Source of the DNA: Chloroflexota bacterium
GTDB taxonomy: Bacteria > Chloroflexota > Dehalococcoidia > UBA1127 > JACQUN01
Direction of reading: 5' to 3'
DNA length: 6,548 nt
Assembly: GCA_016210285.1 (NCBI GenBank)
Contig: JACQUN010000163.1
Span: 1 to 6,548, forward strand
Both the position numbers and the translations under genes were made by a program. The notes under the pieces were generated by a model. The model was given only the letters and a program-made list of their open reading frames with translations, ran no database searches and was not told the DNA's origin. Every line of letters begins with the position of its first letter. Within the stretch, counting starts at the first letter, position 1. Shown piece by piece: positions 1 through 6,092 of the stretch.

Positions 1-1
1 C

Positions 2-742
2 AATCGCGTGATCATAGACCACATCTCAGAGTACCTCTTCGCCCCTGCGGAGAACGCCCGCCGAAACCTGGAACGGGAGGGCGTCCGGGGGCAGATCCAT
101 GTGGTCGGCAACACCATCGTGGACGCCGTCCAGCAGCACTACGACCTCGCCCTTCGCCGCAGCGATGTCCTGGAGCGATGGGGCTATCAGCCCCACCGGT
201 ACATCTTCATGACCGTTCACCGCGAGGAGAACACCGATTACCGTGAGAACCTCACCCAGGTCCTGGAGATGGTCCGCCTCATCACCCGCGAGCTGGGCCT
301 CCCCGTGGTGTTCCCCGCTCACCCCAGGACCCCAAAGCGCCTGGCCCAGTTCGGCCTGGAGGGCGTCGTCCACAGCATCCAGGGCTTGCGCGTCACGGAG
401 GCCCTGGGCTACCTGGATGCCCTGCGCCTCATGGGCTCAGCGGCCCTGGTCATGACCGACTCGGGAGGTGTCCAGCAGGAGGCCTGCATCCTCCGGGTGC
501 CCTGCGTCACCCTGCGGGACACCACCGAGTGGGTCGAAACGGTCGCGGTCGGCGCCAACGTGGTGACCGGGGTGGACCCCGCCCGGGTGCTGGAGGCTGC
601 CCGAAGCATGGTGGGAAGGCAGCCCGCGTGGAAGCAGCCCTTTGGCGATGGGGAGACCGGCCGGCGCATCGCCTCTGTCGTCAAGGAGGCCCTGGAGCAG
701 GGTGTCGCGGTGCCACCCCTTCTGGGGGGCATCGGTGGCTAG
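2..742 (+). CDS. wecB: UDP-N-acetylglucosamine 2-epimerase, 3' part (5' end outside window)
   Basis: This cytoplasmic enzyme interconverts UDP-GlcNAc and UDP-ManNAc, feeding ManNAc or ManNAcA units into surface glycans. Numbering from the GTG at 8, visible family marks are the NRVIIDHIS stretch that begins just before that GTG, FAPAENA (11-17), VGNTIVDA (33-40), VHREEN (70-75) with the His equivalent to the catalytic His of E. coli WecB, FPAHPRT (102-108), the UDP-binding loop TDSGGVQQEA (150-159) and LRDTTEWVET (169-178). About 246 residues are present against roughly 360-390 for the family, so about a third is missing on the left. The GTG at 8 is an internal Val codon, not a start, because the conserved reading continues upstream to the window edge. 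The C-terminal end looks intact. The symbol follows family resemblance; mnaA is the equivalent name in Gram-positives. The next gene begins 36 bases downstream in the same frame. Confidence 0.95.
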   Translation, partial: NRVIIDHISEYLFAPAENARRNLEREGVRGQIHVVGNTIVDAVQQHYDLALRRSDVLERWGYQPHRYIFMTVHREENTDYRENLTQVLEMVRLITRELGLPVVFPAHPRTPKRLAQFGLEGVVHSIQGLRVTEALGYLDALRLMGSAALVMTDSGGVQQEACILRVPCVTLRDTTEWVETVAVGANVVTGVDPARVLEAARSMVGRQPAWKQPFGDGETGRRIASVVKEALEQGVAVPPLLGGIGG

Positions 743-761
743 GACAACCTTGGGAAATGCC

Positions 762-767
762 AGGAGG
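762..767 (+). promoter_or_regulatory. Ribosome binding site AGGAGG, start-deciding
   Basis: A full-strength AGGAGG lies in the short gap after the epimerase stop. It is 11 bases before a TTG at 779 and 17 bases before an ATG at 785, both in frame with the first deacetylase-like gene. No other start codon exists between the epimerase stop and the TTG. The spacing therefore favours TTG, although the ATG cannot be excluded. Confidence 0.6.
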
Positions 768-778
768 AAACTACCACT

Positions 779-1462
779 TTGGCCATGAAGTGCGAGTTTT
801 CACTGCATCACTATCAGGAGCTGATCCAAGAGGCCCGGCGACAGGGATACCACGTGTACCCCTTCTCAACTTGGATGCAGCGCAATGGAGTGCTGGGGGG
901 AGAGCGAACCCTGCTGCTGCGTCACGATATTGATGTATCGGTAGAGCGTGCTGTACAAATGGCCACGGTGGAGGCCGCTCTCGGAATCCAGGCCACTTAC
1001 TTTGTGCGCCTCCATGCGCGCTACTACGACCTCCAAGAGCCGGCAACCCGGGCGAGCCTGAACAAGTTGGCAGCCTTGGCTGAGCTGGGCCTGCATTATG
1101 AGCGATACCACTATGCCCAAAACGGAGAAAACCACCTCACCCTACTCCTGCGGGATGCCGAGGAGCTCAGGCGCCTTGCGGGCATGGCAATGCTAGGGGG
1201 TGCTGCTCACATGCCCCGGGCATATCCTCCCTTTAGCGAGGAGGAGGTAAGGGCTGCGGGCTTGGCCTTTGAGGCCTATGCCCCTGCCTTTACACACAAC
1301 TCCAAGTACCTCTCAGACAGCTCCCGGAAGTGGCAAGAAGGATGCCTTTGTAACTGGCTCGGTGTTGTGGACCACCTTTACGTCCTGGTGCATCCCGTCT
1401 GGTGGACTGACTGGGAAGAGCCTTCTCGGCAGGTGATCGCGCGCCTGAGGGCAGGAGACTGA
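779..1462 (+). CDS. CE4/NodB-fold polysaccharide deacetylase-like protein (short, WbmS-like)
   Basis: A likely cytoplasmic 227-residue protein of the deacetylase-like group found in O-antigen loci. I see no signal peptide or membrane span. Motifs in order: LLLRHDID (45-52) at the place of the CE4 TFDD motif; a YFVRLHA strand (74-80); GLHYERYHY (104-112) replacing the H-S/T-x-x-H metal motif; GGAAHMPR (140-147); SDSSRKW (179-185); and LVHPVWW (203-209), matching the closing L-x-H-P strand. This HDxD-type group is annotated as deacetylase, but its chemistry is not well established; the substrate could be a nucleotide-linked or lipid-linked amino sugar. The start is TTG 779 by spacing from AGGAGG, or ATG 785. 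Base use is less GC-rich than in the flanking genes. It is a distant relative of the protein encoded at 5178-6080, sharing motif order but little else that I can align by eye. Confidence 0.8.
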   Translation: MAMKCEFSLHHYQELIQEARRQGYHVYPFSTWMQRNGVLGGERTLLLRHDIDVSVERAVQMATVEAALGIQATYFVRLHARYYDLQEPATRASLNKLAALAELGLHYERYHYAQNGENHLTLLLRDAEELRRLAGMAMLGGAAHMPRAYPPFSEEEVRAAGLAFEAYAPAFTHNSKYLSDSSRKWQEGCLCNWLGVVDHLYVLVHPVWWTDWEEPSRQVIARLRAGD

Positions 1463-1544
1463 GGCGGCTTTAACGGGACTGGGAGAAAGCCTCTGTGTTA
1501 CATTGGGCGTCGGACTCTCGATCCTATGCTAAGGGAGATGGGGC

Positions 1545-2333
1545 ATGACAGTGGGACGGCGACGTGACATCGATGCTGATACTGCTGCGTTGGTTCAGCG
1601 GCTTGAGGCCCATCGCCTCTACGGCTCCCGCGATCTGAACTCTTGGGTGCTGGAGCTTATGGCCTTGAAGCGCGGACATTCGGTAATAGACCTGGGTGCG
1701 GGTACCGGCGAGCAGACCCTTCCGATGGCGAGAGCAGTTGGACGGAGTGGTCGCATAGTGGCTGTGGATATCGCAGAGGAGTCCTTGGCCCAGCTACTGA
1801 GCAGCGCCAAGGCCATAGGTGTGGAAGACCGGATTACCCTGATGTGCTGTGATTTCAATGATGTCCCTGGGCGTCTGGAAAGGGACGCGTATGACCGCGT
1901 GCTCGGCTGTTACTCTTTGTACTACGCTCCACATCCCGATGAGATCTTCGCGGCCGTAGAGCGCAGCCTGCGACCCGGAGGAGCGTTCTTTTTCTGTGGT
2001 CCGAGTACGGAAAACAACATTGAACTGAAAAGCCTTCTGGCCCACCTCCGCGAAGAACCCCTTCTGACTCAAGCAGGAGCTGTAGGCGAGTTCATGGAGG
2101 TCACGGGCCAAGCGCTGGCCCGGAAGTATTTCCCTATTGTGGACCTGTTCTCCTTTGAGAACTCCTTAGGCTTTGACTCTGCGGAGGCGTTGTACAGCTA
2201 CTGGGCTGCTCACGGTCTCTATGATGAGGCGCTGGCCTCGCGATTCAAGGCAGCCGCTATCGAGCATTTCGCGGCGCATTCCCTCTTCACCCTTTCGAAG
2301 CACGCCATCGGCATTCGGGCTACCAAGGGGTAG
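1545..2333 (+). CDS. Class I SAM-dependent methyltransferase (methyltransferase 1)
   Basis: A 262-residue Rossmann-fold methyltransferase that transfers a methyl group from S-adenosylmethionine; the acceptor is unknown, with a sugar hydroxyl or amine likely from context. Motif I is VIDLGAGTGEQT (47-58), the SAM-ribose acidic strand is IVAVDIAEES (71-80), then MCCDFND (100-106), a motif IV-like YDRVLGCYSLYYAP (116-129) and LRPGGAFFF (142-150). The C-terminal part (about 155-262) is probably the acceptor-binding region and ends in a strand, LFTLSKHAIGIRA. The ATG at 1545 has a purine-rich AAGGGAG at 1531-1537, 7 bases upstream. It sits 82 bases after the deacetylase-like gene and 82 bases before the glycosyltransferase, which is loose for this cluster. 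Its codons use more A/T than the downstream genes. A quinone or small-molecule methyltransferase is possible on fold alone. Confidence 0.87.
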   Translation: MTVGRRRDIDADTAALVQRLEAHRLYGSRDLNSWVLELMALKRGHSVIDLGAGTGEQTLPMARAVGRSGRIVAVDIAEESLAQLLSSAKAIGVEDRITLMCCDFNDVPGRLERDAYDRVLGCYSLYYAPHPDEIFAAVERSLRPGGAFFFCGPSTENNIELKSLLAHLREEPLLTQAGAVGEFMEVTGQALARKYFPIVDLFSFENSLGFDSAEALYSYWAAHGLYDEALASRFKAAAIEHFAAHSLFTLSKHAIGIRATKG

Positions 2334-2415
2334 GGCTCTCCGGCGCGGGTGACATTGCCCTGGCTGGTTGTAGGGTTCCCCCTTAGATATCCCGGTTTCC
2401 ATTAGCGGGGTGCGA

Positions 2416-3654
2416 ATGGCGAAGGTTTTGCTCCTGACCCACCACTTTCCCACGCCCCAGGAGGCCGGGGCCGGCCGTCCCTGGTCGGAGGCGATGCTGC
2501 TGAAAGAGCTCGGGCACCAGGTGACGGTCCTGACGGCAGGCACCCACTACCTCACGGGCCAGTCTACTCGGGGGAGGAGACGCGGCCTCTGGAGCGAGGA
2601 GCCCCTGGCGGGCTTGCGCCTCGTCAAGACCTATGCACCCTCTGGCTTTCGCAGGTCATTTCTGCGGCGTCTACTCAACTACTTCACCTACAGTTTCCTT
2701 GCCCTCCTGTGGGGGCTTAGCCATCACCACGACGTGGTCTTTGCCGCCACGGACCCTATGCCCCTGGTCCCTGTGGCTGTCTCGATCGCCTTCGTTCGGA
2801 GGGCAAAACTGGTGCTGGATGAACGGGACCTGTATCCGGACACCGCCGTGGCCTTGGGGCTGTTGAAGCCTGGCCTGCTGGTGAACGTGTTGGACAGGAT
2901 GCAAAACTTCGCCCGCCGGCGCGCCCACGCCATTGTGGCGGCTACTCCAGGCATCGGCCAACTCCTCATCGAGAAGGGGATCGAAGACCGGAAGATCACG
3001 GTGATGCCCAACGCCTTTCCCCCGGATGGCCTCTCCACGGCCCCGGTGTCGCCCAGTGTCCTGAACCTGGTGGAAGGGCTCGGGAGCGGGTTCGTGGTAC
3101 TGTATGCGGGGGGGATGGGTATCGGGAACGACTTGATGACCATCGTCCAGGCCGCGGGCCTCCTGGAGCGAAGGGGGCTGCCCGTGGTCTTCCTTTTCGT
3201 TGGCGAGGGCGAGCACAAACGGGAATACCTCGCCTACTGTGAGCGGGAGCAGATATCCTCCTGCCGATTCCTGGAGGCGGTGCCTCGGGGGGCAATACCC
3301 CTCTTCTTGCAAAGGGCAGATGTGTGCGCACACTCCGTCAAGGGACATCCCTTTCTGAGGTGTGCCCTCTCCAGCAAGGTCTTTGACTACCTGAGCTACG
3401 GGAGGCCAGTGGTCTTTGCCGGCGAAGGGGATATGGCGGACCTCCTGGGCATGTCGAGTGGAGGCGTCGCCGTTCCCCCAGAGTCCCCTGAGGCCCTGGC
3501 CGATGCGATTCAGAAGCTCTACGAAGACCCCGACCTGCGGACTCGGATGGGCCAGCAGGGCGCGAGCTACGTCAGACAACACTTCTCCTGGGAGGCCCAG
3601 CGAGGGCGGTTGGCGGAGGCGTTGAACGGCACGAGAGACGCGGGCCATGGCTGA
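2416..3654 (+). CDS. Glycosyltransferase family 4 (WbuB/WcaI-like)
   Basis: A GT-B retaining glycosyltransferase of 412 residues that would transfer a sugar from a nucleotide donor to a lipid-linked or growing glycan at the inner face of the membrane. The N-terminal acceptor domain opens with KVLLLTHHFPTP (3-14) and contains VTVLTAGTHYLTG (36-48), typical of the WbuB-like group, then DERDLYPDTAVALG (135-148) and VAATPG (174-179). The C-terminal donor domain has TVMPNAF (195-201), LYAGGMG (229-235), VGEGEHK (262-268) and SSKVFDYLSYGRPVV (319-333), the last being the conserved donor-binding loop. Hydrophobic stretches near 88-100 and 115-127 may give peripheral membrane contact. I chose ATG 2416 over GTG 2410 because the G-rich stretch at 2407-2410 then serves as a weak ribosome binding site. 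Its end overlaps the next gene by 8 bases. Donor and linkage cannot be read from sequence. Confidence 0.92.
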   Translation: MAKVLLLTHHFPTPQEAGAGRPWSEAMLLKELGHQVTVLTAGTHYLTGQSTRGRRRGLWSEEPLAGLRLVKTYAPSGFRRSFLRRLLNYFTYSFLALLWGLSHHHDVVFAATDPMPLVPVAVSIAFVRRAKLVLDERDLYPDTAVALGLLKPGLLVNVLDRMQNFARRRAHAIVAATPGIGQLLIEKGIEDRKITVMPNAFPPDGLSTAPVSPSVLNLVEGLGSGFVVLYAGGMGIGNDLMTIVQAAGLLERRGLPVVFLFVGEGEHKREYLAYCEREQISSCRFLEAVPRGAIPLFLQRADVCAHSVKGHPFLRCALSSKVFDYLSYGRPVVFAGEGDMADLLGMSSGGVAVPPESPEALADAIQKLYEDPDLRTRMGQQGASYVRQHFSWEAQRGRLAEALNGTRDAGHG

Positions 3655-4333
3655 GGTGGAGCGGATCCGCCAGGCCTATGCCCGCAGGGAACAGGAGGGC
3701 AAGCGAGCCCGCTACAGCTACTTCCACCCGTGGGACCTCCTGGCATCGCAGCAGCGGGAACGAGTCTTACTTCGCGCCCTCCGTCGCGCCGGACTGGAAT
3801 CCCTGGGGGACAAGCGCATCCTGGAGGTGGGGTGTGGCAGGGGAGGTGTCCTGCGACGCTTTCTTGAGTTCGGCGCCCTACCGGAAAACCTGTACGGCGT
3901 TGACCTCCTGCCCGACAGGATCGAGGAGGCCCGCCGCCTGCAGCCCAACGCCCATTTCTCCTGCGGCAACGCGGAGCAGCTCCCCTACGAGGATGGCTTC
4001 TTCCATATCGTGCTCCAGTTCACAGCCTTCACCTCCATCCTTGACCCGGACATGAAGAGGAACGTGGCCCGCGAGATGCTGCGGGTGCTCCAACCCCAGG
4101 GGATCATCCTCTGGTACGACTACTCCGTGGACAATCCCCGGAACCCAGATGTACGAGGCGTTGGGAGGAAGGAGATCAGCCGCCTGTTCCCCGGTTGCCA
4201 GGTCTCTCTCACCCGGCTCACCCTGGCTCCCCCGTTGAGCAGGTTCATCTCGGGCCCTCTGCCGACCCTCGCTTATGTGCTACAGAGTGTGCCCCTCCTG
4301 TGCACACACTACCTGGGCGTCATCCGAAGATGA
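3647..4333 (+). CDS. Class I SAM-dependent methyltransferase (methyltransferase 2)
   Basis: A 228-residue methyltransferase of the kind common in O-antigen and exopolysaccharide loci. Visible are an N-terminal helical cap (YSYFHPWDLLASQQRER, 23-39), motif I ILEVGCGRGGVLR (58-70), the acidic-loop strand YGVDLLPDRIEEAR (83-96), GNAEQLPYEDGFF (107-119), IVLQFTAFTSILD (121-133) and LRVLQPQGIILWYDYS (145-160). After this come RKEISRLFPG (174-183) and a hydrophobic tail ending HYLGVIRR, both recurrent in glycan-cluster methyltransferases in my recollection. The start ATG lies inside the end of the glycosyltransferase gene (ATGGCTGA, 8-base overlap), so translation is probably coupled. The formyltransferase-like gene follows after 11 bases. 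The methyl acceptor is not identifiable; a sugar O- or N-methylation is inferred only from location. Confidence 0.9.
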   Translation: MAEVERIRQAYARREQEGKRARYSYFHPWDLLASQQRERVLLRALRRAGLESLGDKRILEVGCGRGGVLRRFLEFGALPENLYGVDLLPDRIEEARRLQPNAHFSCGNAEQLPYEDGFFHIVLQFTAFTSILDPDMKRNVAREMLRVLQPQGIILWYDYSVDNPRNPDVRGVGRKEISRLFPGCQVSLTRLTLAPPLSRFISGPLPTLAYVLQSVPLLCTHYLGVIRR

Positions 4334-4344
4334 GAGGTGACTGA

Positions 4345-5181
4345 ATGCTGAGGTCCGTGTTCATAGGGGCCAAGGACCCCTTCAACGACGTCCTGGTCCA
4401 CTGGCTCTCCCAGCGCACTCACTTTGTGGGAGCAATCTGGACCAACCTGACCTCGTGGCGCAGCACACGGGGTCGAAAACTCGGGTTTGTGCAGCAACGC
4501 TTGCGGCGCTATGGCCCTGTGAAGGTGGTCAATGAGGCCCTCTTCTATCTTTACTATCACACCTTCCTCAAAAGGGGTGAGGTCCAGCAGATACGGCAGC
4601 GGATTATCGAGCCCTACTGGGCCCAGCATGGGCCCTCCGAGTGGCAATGGCGGGGGGACGCCATCTACGCCACCAGCGTCAACTCCCCCACGACCGTGGA
4701 CTTCCTGGAGGGATGCCAGCCCGACGTGGCTTTCGCTACCTGTGTGAATGAGTACTTCCGGAAGCCGCTTCGCTCCATCGCCCGCCGCGGCCTGTTCTTG
4801 TGGCACGAGGGGATCACTCCAGAGTACAAGGGGCTCTACGTCCCCTTCTGGGCAGTGCATCAGGGGGAGTTTGACAAAATCGGCTCCACGTTGTTACGCA
4901 CCAACCAAAAGATAGATGACGGGGAGATTTTTGTGCAGTGCCAGGCCTCGGGCGTTGACCCCTTCCGAGACCACCACTTGTATACAGGACACAAGGCCAT
5001 CATAGACAGCCTGCCCTACGTGGAGCCGTTCTTGGTTGAGCTTGAGAGGGGCACTGCCGAACCCATCCGTCTCCTTGATGCCATCCCGCGCACCTACACC
5101 TACCCTGGGATCACAGACTTCGTGCGGCAGCGATTGCGCCTAAGACGCTGGTCTCGGGGTCCCACCCCTCTCCCCCAATGA
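4345..5181 (+). CDS. Formyltransferase-fold protein, probable sugar N-formyltransferase
   Basis: A 278-residue protein with the Formyl_trans_N fold shared by methionyl-tRNA formyltransferase and the sugar N-formyltransferases of O-antigen loci, which use N10-formyltetrahydrofolate. The N-terminal strand is SVFIGAKDPF (4-13). The core holds PDVAFATCVNEYF (126-138), LFLWHEGITPEYKG (150-163), FWAVHQGEFDKIGSTLL (168-184) and KIDDGEIFVQ (189-198). Aligned by eye to the Asn-His-Asp triad, the His is H154 and the Asp is D191, but the Asn position (two before the His) is Leu152. That raises the question of altered or lost activity. The first 120 residues contain extra sequence (about 35-110) not typical of tRNA formyltransferase, and no C-terminal tRNA-type domain is evident. 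GAGGTG at 4334-4339 lies 5 bases before the ATG. The gene ends in an ATGA overlap with the next gene, and parts have lower GC than its neighbours. Confidence 0.8.
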   Translation: MLRSVFIGAKDPFNDVLVHWLSQRTHFVGAIWTNLTSWRSTRGRKLGFVQQRLRRYGPVKVVNEALFYLYYHTFLKRGEVQQIRQRIIEPYWAQHGPSEWQWRGDAIYATSVNSPTTVDFLEGCQPDVAFATCVNEYFRKPLRSIARRGLFLWHEGITPEYKGLYVPFWAVHQGEFDKIGSTLLRTNQKIDDGEIFVQCQASGVDPFRDHHLYTGHKAIIDSLPYVEPFLVELERGTAEPIRLLDAIPRTYTYPGITDFVRQRLRLRRWSRGPTPLPQ

Positions 5182-6080
5182 TTCGACAGCAACCCGCCGG
5201 CGGGATTCGCCTCATCTTGAGGCGGGTCGGGAAGTACCTGCGCATCGCCTTCCGGGCCCCGCGCTGGCGGGAGTACGAGGGGTATCTGCGCCAGGCGATG
5301 GACCTCGGCTACGCGGTTGTCCCCCTGGAAAAGTGGCTGGCTGACCCCCATCGTTTCCAGGGCAAGACCCTCGTCCTGCGCCATGACGTGGAGATGTACC
5401 CCAAGGGCGCGCTCCGCATGAGCGCCATCGAGCGCCGCCTGGGCCTCGCCTCCACCTTCTATTTCCGCTGGTACGCCTTCGATCCTGCCGTCATCGCCCA
5501 AATCCGTGCCAACGGCAGCCAGGTCGGCCTCCACTACGAGACCCTGACCCGCTATGCCATCGAACACCTCCTTCACCTCCCCGAGGAGATCACCGCCGAG
5601 GTCCTGGACGCCTGTCGCACCACCCTTCGGGAGGAGATCGCGTGCTTTCGGAGCATCATCGGCGAGTGCAGCAGCATCGCCGCCCACGGCGACCAGAGAG
5701 CCCATGCCATAGGCTATACGAATGATCAGTTGCTGCGCTCCCAACCGTGGAGAGACTACGGGCTCCTGTACAACCCGGACGACCCCGCCGCCATACGCCT
5801 TGTGGACTGTTGGGTCGTGGACGGCGAGGGCGCTCCCGTCCTCTGGTGGAACGGCGTGTCCCTCGCCCAAGCCTTTGCCCAGGGACAGCGAGTCATCCTG
5901 CTGAACACCCATCCGCACCACTGGACGCTTGGGGCTCCCGTGGTGGCGAGGCGGTTCGCCTCCTATCTCGGCCTCCTCCTGCGTCATCCCACCAGGTTCG
6001 AGCGGGCAGTGCCGGAGGTCATCGCCTGGGATCAGCGTCAGGCCACCTGGAAGGCGGGCCTTCCCGGGAGCCCGGGGTAG
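5178..6080 (+). CDS. CE4/NodB-fold polysaccharide deacetylase-like protein (long)
   Basis: A 300-residue protein with deacetylase-fold motifs. In order: a basic N-terminal region (about 10-30), then WREYEGYLRQAMDLGYAVVPLEKW by position (30-53), which resembles the opening of the shorter paralogue. Next come LVLRHDVE (65-72) at the TFDD position, ASTFYFRWYAFD (91-102), VGLHYET (116-122), SIAAHGDQRAH (166-176), the hydrophobic-to-polar turn YGLLYNPDD (194-202) and LLNTHPHHW (241-249) as the closing L-x-H-P motif. The RHDVE has Glu where the other protein has Asp. No secretion signal is evident, so it probably acts in the cytoplasm on an activated or lipid-linked sugar. The start ATG overlaps the formyltransferase stop (ATGA). 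The bases before it are pyrimidine-rich with no recognisable ribosome binding site, so it is probably translated by reinitiation. GC content is very high. Catalytic deacetylation is inferred from the fold only. Confidence 0.82.
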   Translation: MIRQQPAGGIRLILRRVGKYLRIAFRAPRWREYEGYLRQAMDLGYAVVPLEKWLADPHRFQGKTLVLRHDVEMYPKGALRMSAIERRLGLASTFYFRWYAFDPAVIAQIRANGSQVGLHYETLTRYAIEHLLHLPEEITAEVLDACRTTLREEIACFRSIIGECSSIAAHGDQRAHAIGYTNDQLLRSQPWRDYGLLYNPDDPAAIRLVDCWVVDGEGAPVLWWNGVSLAQAFAQGQRVILLNTHPHHWTLGAPVVARRFASYLGLLLRHPTRFERAVPEVIAWDQRQATWKAGLPGSPG

Positions 6081-6083
6081 GGA
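6079..6083 (+). promoter_or_regulatory. Probable ribosome binding site AGGGA for methyltransferase 3
   Basis: AGGGA overlaps the stop codon of the preceding gene and lies 9 bases before a GTG at 6093. The alternative ATG at 6108 has only a GAG directly before it. This supports GTG as the start. It is a weak site and the assignment is tentative. Confidence 0.4.
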
Positions 6084-6092
6084 TCGCGGTTC

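Noticed and set aside
8..742. GTG at 8 as the true start of the epimerase gene
   Set aside because: The conserved family reading NRVIIDHIS runs through this codon and continues to the window edge, and the protein would lack the N-terminal domain. It is a Val codon in a truncated gene.
1466..1491. Inverted repeat GGCTTT / AAAGCC after the first deacetylase gene as a terminator
   Set aside because: The stem is only 6 base pairs with a 14-base loop and no T-run follows. It is too weak to call a terminator.
1498..1530. Promoter with a TATGCT -10 element before methyltransferase 1
   Set aside because: The only -35 candidates are TTGGGC at 15-base spacing or TTACAT at 21-base spacing, both poor matches at off-optimum distance.
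2334..2409. Promoter in the spacer before the glycosyltransferase gene (TTAGATAT at 2383-2390)
   Set aside because: There is a small AT-rich patch, but no -35 element at 16-18 bases. The region shows nothing else that I can support.
2671..3648. Long open frame of 325 codons on the - strand opposite the glycosyltransferase gene
   Set aside because: The translation has no recognisable motif and is rich in Gly, Pro, His and Gln as expected for a GC-rich antisense frame. The + strand gene has clear family motifs throughout.
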